DNA from: Alphaproteobacteria bacterium
Lineage (GTDB): Bacteria; Pseudomonadota; Alphaproteobacteria; RF32; UBA3637
Direction: 5' to 3'
NCBI GenBank assembly: GCA_017632555.1
Contig: JAGBRF010000016.1
Span: 1 to 11,444 of the forward strand
DNA: 11,444 nucleotides
Positions 8,450 through 11,444 of this stretch are shown here, piece by piece. Made by a program: the position numbers and the translations under genes. The notes under the pieces were generated by a model, which was not told the DNA's origin, did not search any database, and saw nothing but the letters and a program-made list of their open reading frames with translations. The stretch's first letter is position 1. The number at the start of each line of letters is the position of its first letter.

Positions 8450-8772
8450 TGGAAAGAAAAGACACGTTTTTGATGCTGTTAAACGAAATCGGTACGTCAT
8501 CGATTGTTTTGTTGATGGTGGCGGGTTTATTCTTTGGTATAGCATTTACTTATACGCATTTTTGGGCAATTAAACATATTGTTTTGAAATCGGTCCATTT
8601 TAAAAAAATCATTTTTCTTTTGACGTTTGTGCGATTGTTTGTTTTTGCGTTGGTGTTGGTAATTGTTGCGCATTCAAATCATCCTGCCGTGCGAATAATA
8701 TTGTTTTTTATCGGGTTTATGATCGGGCGGGTTGGTTTGATGTCTATGGCTAAAAAGGAAATTATAAAATGA
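8449..8772 (+). CDS. atpR: N-ATPase subunit AtpR
   Basis: A 107-residue, three-helix membrane protein (about 17-37, 53-74 and 81-99). Arginines lie within or at the edges of the second and third helices (Arg62 in FVRLF, Arg82, Arg94 in IGRVG). AtpR proteins are found only with N-type ATPases. Their buried arginines have been proposed to interact with the carboxylates of the c subunit, perhaps during ring assembly. Position between atpQ and atpB agrees. The ATG overlaps the atpQ stop by 1 nt, and the stop overlaps the atpB ATG (ATGA). AAAGG at 8433-8437 is 11 nt upstream, rather far, so coupling to atpQ translation is likely. Confidence 0.85.
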   Translation: MERKDTFLMLLNEIGTSSIVLLMVAGLFFGIAFTYTHFWAIKHIVLKSVHFKKIIFLLTFVRLFVFALVLVIVAHSNHPAVRIILFFIGFMIGRVGLMSMAKKEIIK

Positions 8773-9533
8773 CGCAGTATGATGCAACAAAATTATTTGA
8801 TATTCCTTTGAAAGACAGCGCAATGTCTTTGGAACAATTCGACCATATTTATTTATTCGAATTGTTCGGTTTGCCAATCAACGCCACAATCGTTTCAACA
8901 TGGATAGTTATGGGCGTTTTGGTTTTAATATCTTGGTTGGCCACACGTAATTTGAAAGCGGACGGTCATGCCGGTAAAATGCAAACATTACTTGAATTGG
9001 CGGTCACTTGGTTGTCCGGAGAAGTTAAAGAAACAAGCGGTGATAATCCGATAAAATATATGGGTATGGGATTGGCTTTGTTTATGTTTGTTTTGGTTAG
9101 TAATTTGATGACAATTTTTCCGTGGTTCCGTCCGCCTACGGCATCGTTGAGCACAACGGCGGCGATGGCGGTTGTTGTCTTTTTTGCCATTCCGTATTTT
9201 TCAATTCGAAATGCCGGTGTAAAAGGATATTTGAAAAAATTTATTGAACCGACACCTTATATGTTGCCGATGAATATATTTTCTGAATTTGCTTCGACAT
9301 TTGCGATGGCTTTGCGTTTGTTCGGTAATATGTTGTCAGGGATTGTTTTTGCATCCGTTCTGACATCGTTTTTACCATTTTTTGTGCCTTTATCTATGCA
9401 GGTTTTGGGTTTGCTGACCGGCTCGATACAGGCGTATATTTTTGCTTTGCTTGCGGTTGTTTACACGTCCGGTGTTGCACCCAAACAGGCAGATGATTCA
9501 ACTAACTTGGAAAAAGGAGAAATAAATGGATAG
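8769..9533 (+). CDS. atpB: N-type F1Fo-ATPase subunit a
   Basis: Stator membrane subunit that holds the ion half-channels against the c-ring. The 254-residue protein has about five or six membrane helices. Key features are SNLMTIFPW at 111-119, the PTASLSTTAAMAV helix at 123-135, the essential Arg183 in ALRLFGNM (equivalent to E. coli Arg210), and the last helix with GSIQAYIFALLAVVYT at 218-233, where Gln221 corresponds to E. coli Gln252. The position where E. coli-type proteins have the Asp of PTADLN is Ser126 here. The start codon overlaps the atpR stop (ATGA) and has no good ribosome site of its own, so it probably depends on translational coupling. The 3' end overlaps atpE by 8 nt. Confidence 0.95.
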   Translation: MTQYDATKLFDIPLKDSAMSLEQFDHIYLFELFGLPINATIVSTWIVMGVLVLISWLATRNLKADGHAGKMQTLLELAVTWLSGEVKETSGDNPIKYMGMGLALFMFVLVSNLMTIFPWFRPPTASLSTTAAMAVVVFFAIPYFSIRNAGVKGYLKKFIEPTPYMLPMNIFSEFASTFAMALRLFGNMLSGIVFASVLTSFLPFFVPLSMQVLGLLTGSIQAYIFALLAVVYTSGVAPKQADDSTNLEKGEING

Positions 9534-9804
9534 TTTAGCTTTAATTGGTGCATTATCAGCATTAGGCGCATGTATCGGTATGGGAATCGGTGCTATCGGT
9601 TCTGCTATCGGCGAAGGAAATGCGGCTGCGGCGGCGTTGCAAGGAATGGCCCAACAACCCGATGAAGCCAGTCGTATTCGTTCAACGGCGTTTATTTTAA
9701 TTGCGATGATTGAAACAACCGCAATTTATACATTCGTTGTTGTCATGTTGGTTTTATATGCAAATCCTTTCTGGGATAAAGCGTTGGAGTTAGTTACAAA
9801 ATAG
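9526..9804 (+). CDS. atpE: N-type F1Fo-ATPase subunit c with double-carboxylate ion site
   Basis: A 92-residue hairpin of two membrane helices that forms the rotor ring. Helix 1 carries Glu30 in IGEGNAA, where Na+-type c subunits such as Ilyobacter have Gln32. Helix 2 carries Glu63, Thr64, Thr65 and Tyr68 in MIETTAIYTFV, matching the Glu65, Ser66, Thr67 and Tyr70 Na+ ligands. This two-glutamate set is typical of N-ATPases. Whether Na+ or H+ is carried cannot be read with certainty, because two carboxylates can also bind protons. The polar loop reads AQQPD (42-46), with Gln in place of the usual Arg of RQP. The C-terminus YANPFW is family-typical. A strong AAAGGAG precedes the ATG, stronger than for most other genes of the operon, which fits the need for many copies. 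Confidence 0.95.
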   Translation: MDSLALIGALSALGACIGMGIGAIGSAIGEGNAAAAALQGMAQQPDEASRIRSTAFILIAMIETTAIYTFVVVMLVLYANPFWDKALELVTK

Positions 9805-9813
9805 GAGTCGTAA

Positions 9814-10593
9814 ATGGGTATCGATTGGTGGACTTTGTTGGCTCAAATCATCAATTTATTGGTGCTGATTTGGTTGTTAAAACATTTCTTGTATCAACCG
9901 ATTTTGACGATGTTGAAAAAACGTCAAGATTTTATTGATGAAGAAATAAATCGGGCAAAACAGGCCAGACAAGATGCTGTTGCCGAAGAAGAAAAGTATC
10001 AACAAAAGCTTGTCCAATTCGATGCCGATCGCGACAAAATGTTTACCGAAATGCAAGATCAGGTTGATTCTTTGCGTGAAAAATTGACTGCCGAAGCCAA
10101 AAAAGATGTGGCTCACTTGCGCCAAAATTGGAAAAACGAATTGGAAAAAGAAAAACAAGCTTTTGACTTGTCTATTCAAAACGCAATTGTGAAAAATTTC
10201 AAATTGTTTGCATCAGATGCTCTAAAAGATATGGCGGGTGTTGAATTAAATGCTTTGGTGTTGAAAAAGTTTAAAGAACGCATTGAAAAAATGACACCGA
10301 CACAACACAATCAATTTGCGCAAAGCGCTTTGTCGGCAAAGCAAATCATCATTTCAACGGATACGAAATTGGATGAAAAAACAAAGGCGGACTTGAAAAA
10401 GTTTTTGGTTTCCACTTTCGACTTGAAAGAAGAATCGACCAAATTGACTTTTAAGGTTGATGCGAATTTGATTTGCGGAATTCAAGTGCAAATCGGCGAA
10501 CAAATTACTTCATGGAATTTGCAAAATTATTTGGAAGCTTTTGAAAACAATATGGACACAGCGTTTAACGAATTAATTCATCAGGGGGTATAA
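9814..10593 (+). CDS. atpF: N-type F1Fo-ATPase subunit b with delta-like C-terminus
   Basis: Peripheral stator subunit linking subunit a to the F1 head. The 259-residue protein is much longer than ordinary b (about 156-170). One N-terminal membrane helix (about 5-24) begins with the DWWTLLAQIINLLVLIWLL pattern. A long charged coiled coil follows (about 33-150), and then a C-terminal region (about 165-259) in which VDANLICGIQVQIGEQ and the following helix resemble the end of subunit delta (AtpH). No separate delta gene is present between atpF and atpA, so this b/delta arrangement, typical of N-ATPases, would replace it. TAGGAG precedes the ATG, and the gap from atpE is 9 nt. Confidence 0.92.
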   Translation: MGIDWWTLLAQIINLLVLIWLLKHFLYQPILTMLKKRQDFIDEEINRAKQARQDAVAEEEKYQQKLVQFDADRDKMFTEMQDQVDSLREKLTAEAKKDVAHLRQNWKNELEKEKQAFDLSIQNAIVKNFKLFASDALKDMAGVELNALVLKKFKERIEKMTPTQHNQFAQSALSAKQIIISTDTKLDEKTKADLKKFLVSTFDLKEESTKLTFKVDANLICGIQVQIGEQITSWNLQNYLEAFENNMDTAFNELIHQGV

Positions 10594-10596
10594 AAT

Positions 10597-11444
10597 ATGC
10601 CAGTCAAACAAACGGCAATGAAAGCCATTGAAGAAGGAGTCAAGAAAACAAATCCTGTTTTAAGAACGCAGGAAATTTCCGTTATTGAATCCATTACGGC
10701 CGGAACGGCTGTTGTGTCGGGTTTAAGCGGTGCCGAAATGAACGAAATGTTATCGTTCAAAGGCAACATTACCGGCATGGTTCAATCTTTGTCGGAAGGT
10801 CGCGTTGGCGTTGTTTTCTTGGATAATGCCGATTCGTTAAAAGCCGGCGATAAAGTGGCGCGTACGGGGCATGTATTGGAAGTCCCTGTCGGTGATGATT
10901 TGTTGGGACGCGTTATTGACCCGGTCGGAAAAGCGTTGGATAACAAAGGCAATATTTTAACAAAAAAACGCCGTCCGATAGAAGTGGAAGCTTATCCGAT
11001 TATGGACCGGGCCCCCGTGGATATACCGCTTCAAACGGGTATTAAAGCAATCGATTCTTTTACGCCAATCGGGCGTGGTCAGCGTGAATTGATTTTGGGG
11101 GACAGACAAACCGGTAAAACCGCTATTGCAGTTGATACAATCATCAATCAAAAAGATTCGGGCGTTATCAGCATTTATTGTGCGATTGGTCAGCGTGCGT
11201 CCGCCGTTGCCGGTGTTATCGATGATTTGAAAAAATACGAAGTGATGAACAATTGCGTTGTGGTTGCGGCCTTTGCTGATGATGAAGCCGGCATGCAATA
11301 CATAGCGCCTTATGCGGCAACGTCCATCGGTGAATATTTTATGGAACAGGGTAAAGATGTTTTAATCGTTTATGATGATTTGACAAATCATGCGCGTGCT
11401 TACCGTCAAATGTCGTTGTTGTTACGCCGTCCGCCAGGGCGTGA
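10597..11444 (+). CDS. atpA: N-type F1Fo-ATPase alpha subunit (3' partial)
   Basis: Non-catalytic F1 head subunit; 282 codons are visible before the right edge cuts the gene at about 55-60% of its length. The barrel domain runs to about residue 95. Then come LGRVIDPVGKALD, the P-x-QTGIKAIDSFTPIGRGQRELI stretch and the Walker A GDRQTGKT near residues 168-175. YCAIGQR follows, and then the Walker B region VLIVYDDLTNHARAYRQMSLLLRRPPGR. The ATG follows the atpF stop by 3 nt, with AGGGGG about 9 nt upstream. There is no stop or frame break in the visible part. The gamma gene atpG would be expected next, outside the window. Confidence 0.95.
   Translation, partial: MPVKQTAMKAIEEGVKKTNPVLRTQEISVIESITAGTAVVSGLSGAEMNEMLSFKGNITGMVQSLSEGRVGVVFLDNADSLKAGDKVARTGHVLEVPVGDDLLGRVIDPVGKALDNKGNILTKKRRPIEVEAYPIMDRAPVDIPLQTGIKAIDSFTPIGRGQRELILGDRQTGKTAIAVDTIINQKDSGVISIYCAIGQRASAVAGVIDDLKKYEVMNNCVVVAAFADDEAGMQYIAPYAATSIGEYFMEQGKDVLIVYDDLTNHARAYRQMSLLLRRPPGR

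Noticed and set aside
10957..11298. Minus-strand open frame of 113 codons inside atpA
   Set aside because: Antisense of the conserved Walker A region of alpha; shadow only.

Overview
The window is a gene-dense stretch of a moderately AT-rich bacterial chromosome. It holds two transcription units pointing away from each other, with a lone ankyrin-repeat gene between them. Leucine is mostly TTG and arginine/glycine mostly CGT/GGT in all the genes, so codon use gives no sign that one block arrived recently. A class II, Calvin-subtype aldolase close to transketolase, together with the style of the F-ATPase genes, suggests a low-GC, perhaps host-associated proteobacterium, possibly an alphaproteobacterium. 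That placement is an inference and is weak.

Left part (1-5142). The last 68 codons of an unrecognised plus-strand gene end at 209 and face a shared terminator (230-263). Reading leftward from a good sigma70-type promoter (5056-5084) is a compact minus-strand cluster: transketolase, a GDYXXLXY-type membrane-anchored protein, a DUF2157 polytopic membrane protein, and fructose-bisphosphate aldolase. Gaps after transketolase are only 1 to 9 nt, so the four are probably one transcript. Transketolase carries an in-frame TAA (3615-3617) exactly where the family has a conserved Glu in the THQP-x-E motif. The reading frame is otherwise intact across the whole gene, so this is a single-base nonsense change or a sequence error.

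Middle (5143-6285). A soluble ankyrin-repeat protein is transcribed leftward with its own terminator and a promoter with a perfect TTGACA box. The spacer between it and the ATPase operon holds two back-to-back promoters.

Right part (6286-11444). A rightward operon runs atpD-atpC-atpQ-atpR-atpB-atpE-atpF-atpA, cut by the window end inside atpA. This is the signature order of the alternate 'N-type' F1Fo-ATPase. It starts with the beta and epsilon genes, carries the two small membrane genes atpQ and atpR, has no separate delta gene, and has a long b subunit with a delta-like C-terminus. The c subunit has the double-carboxylate ion site (Glu30 and Glu63, with Thr64 and Tyr68). The genes are translationally coupled (ATGA, TAATG and longer overlaps). 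The gamma gene is expected just beyond the window.

The best leads are the transketolase nonsense codon, the membrane-protein pair inserted between two sugar-phosphate enzymes, and the ion-site and polar-loop details of the N-ATPase rotor. I see no mobile element, CRISPR array, tRNA or rRNA, and nothing I could defend as a wholly new system.
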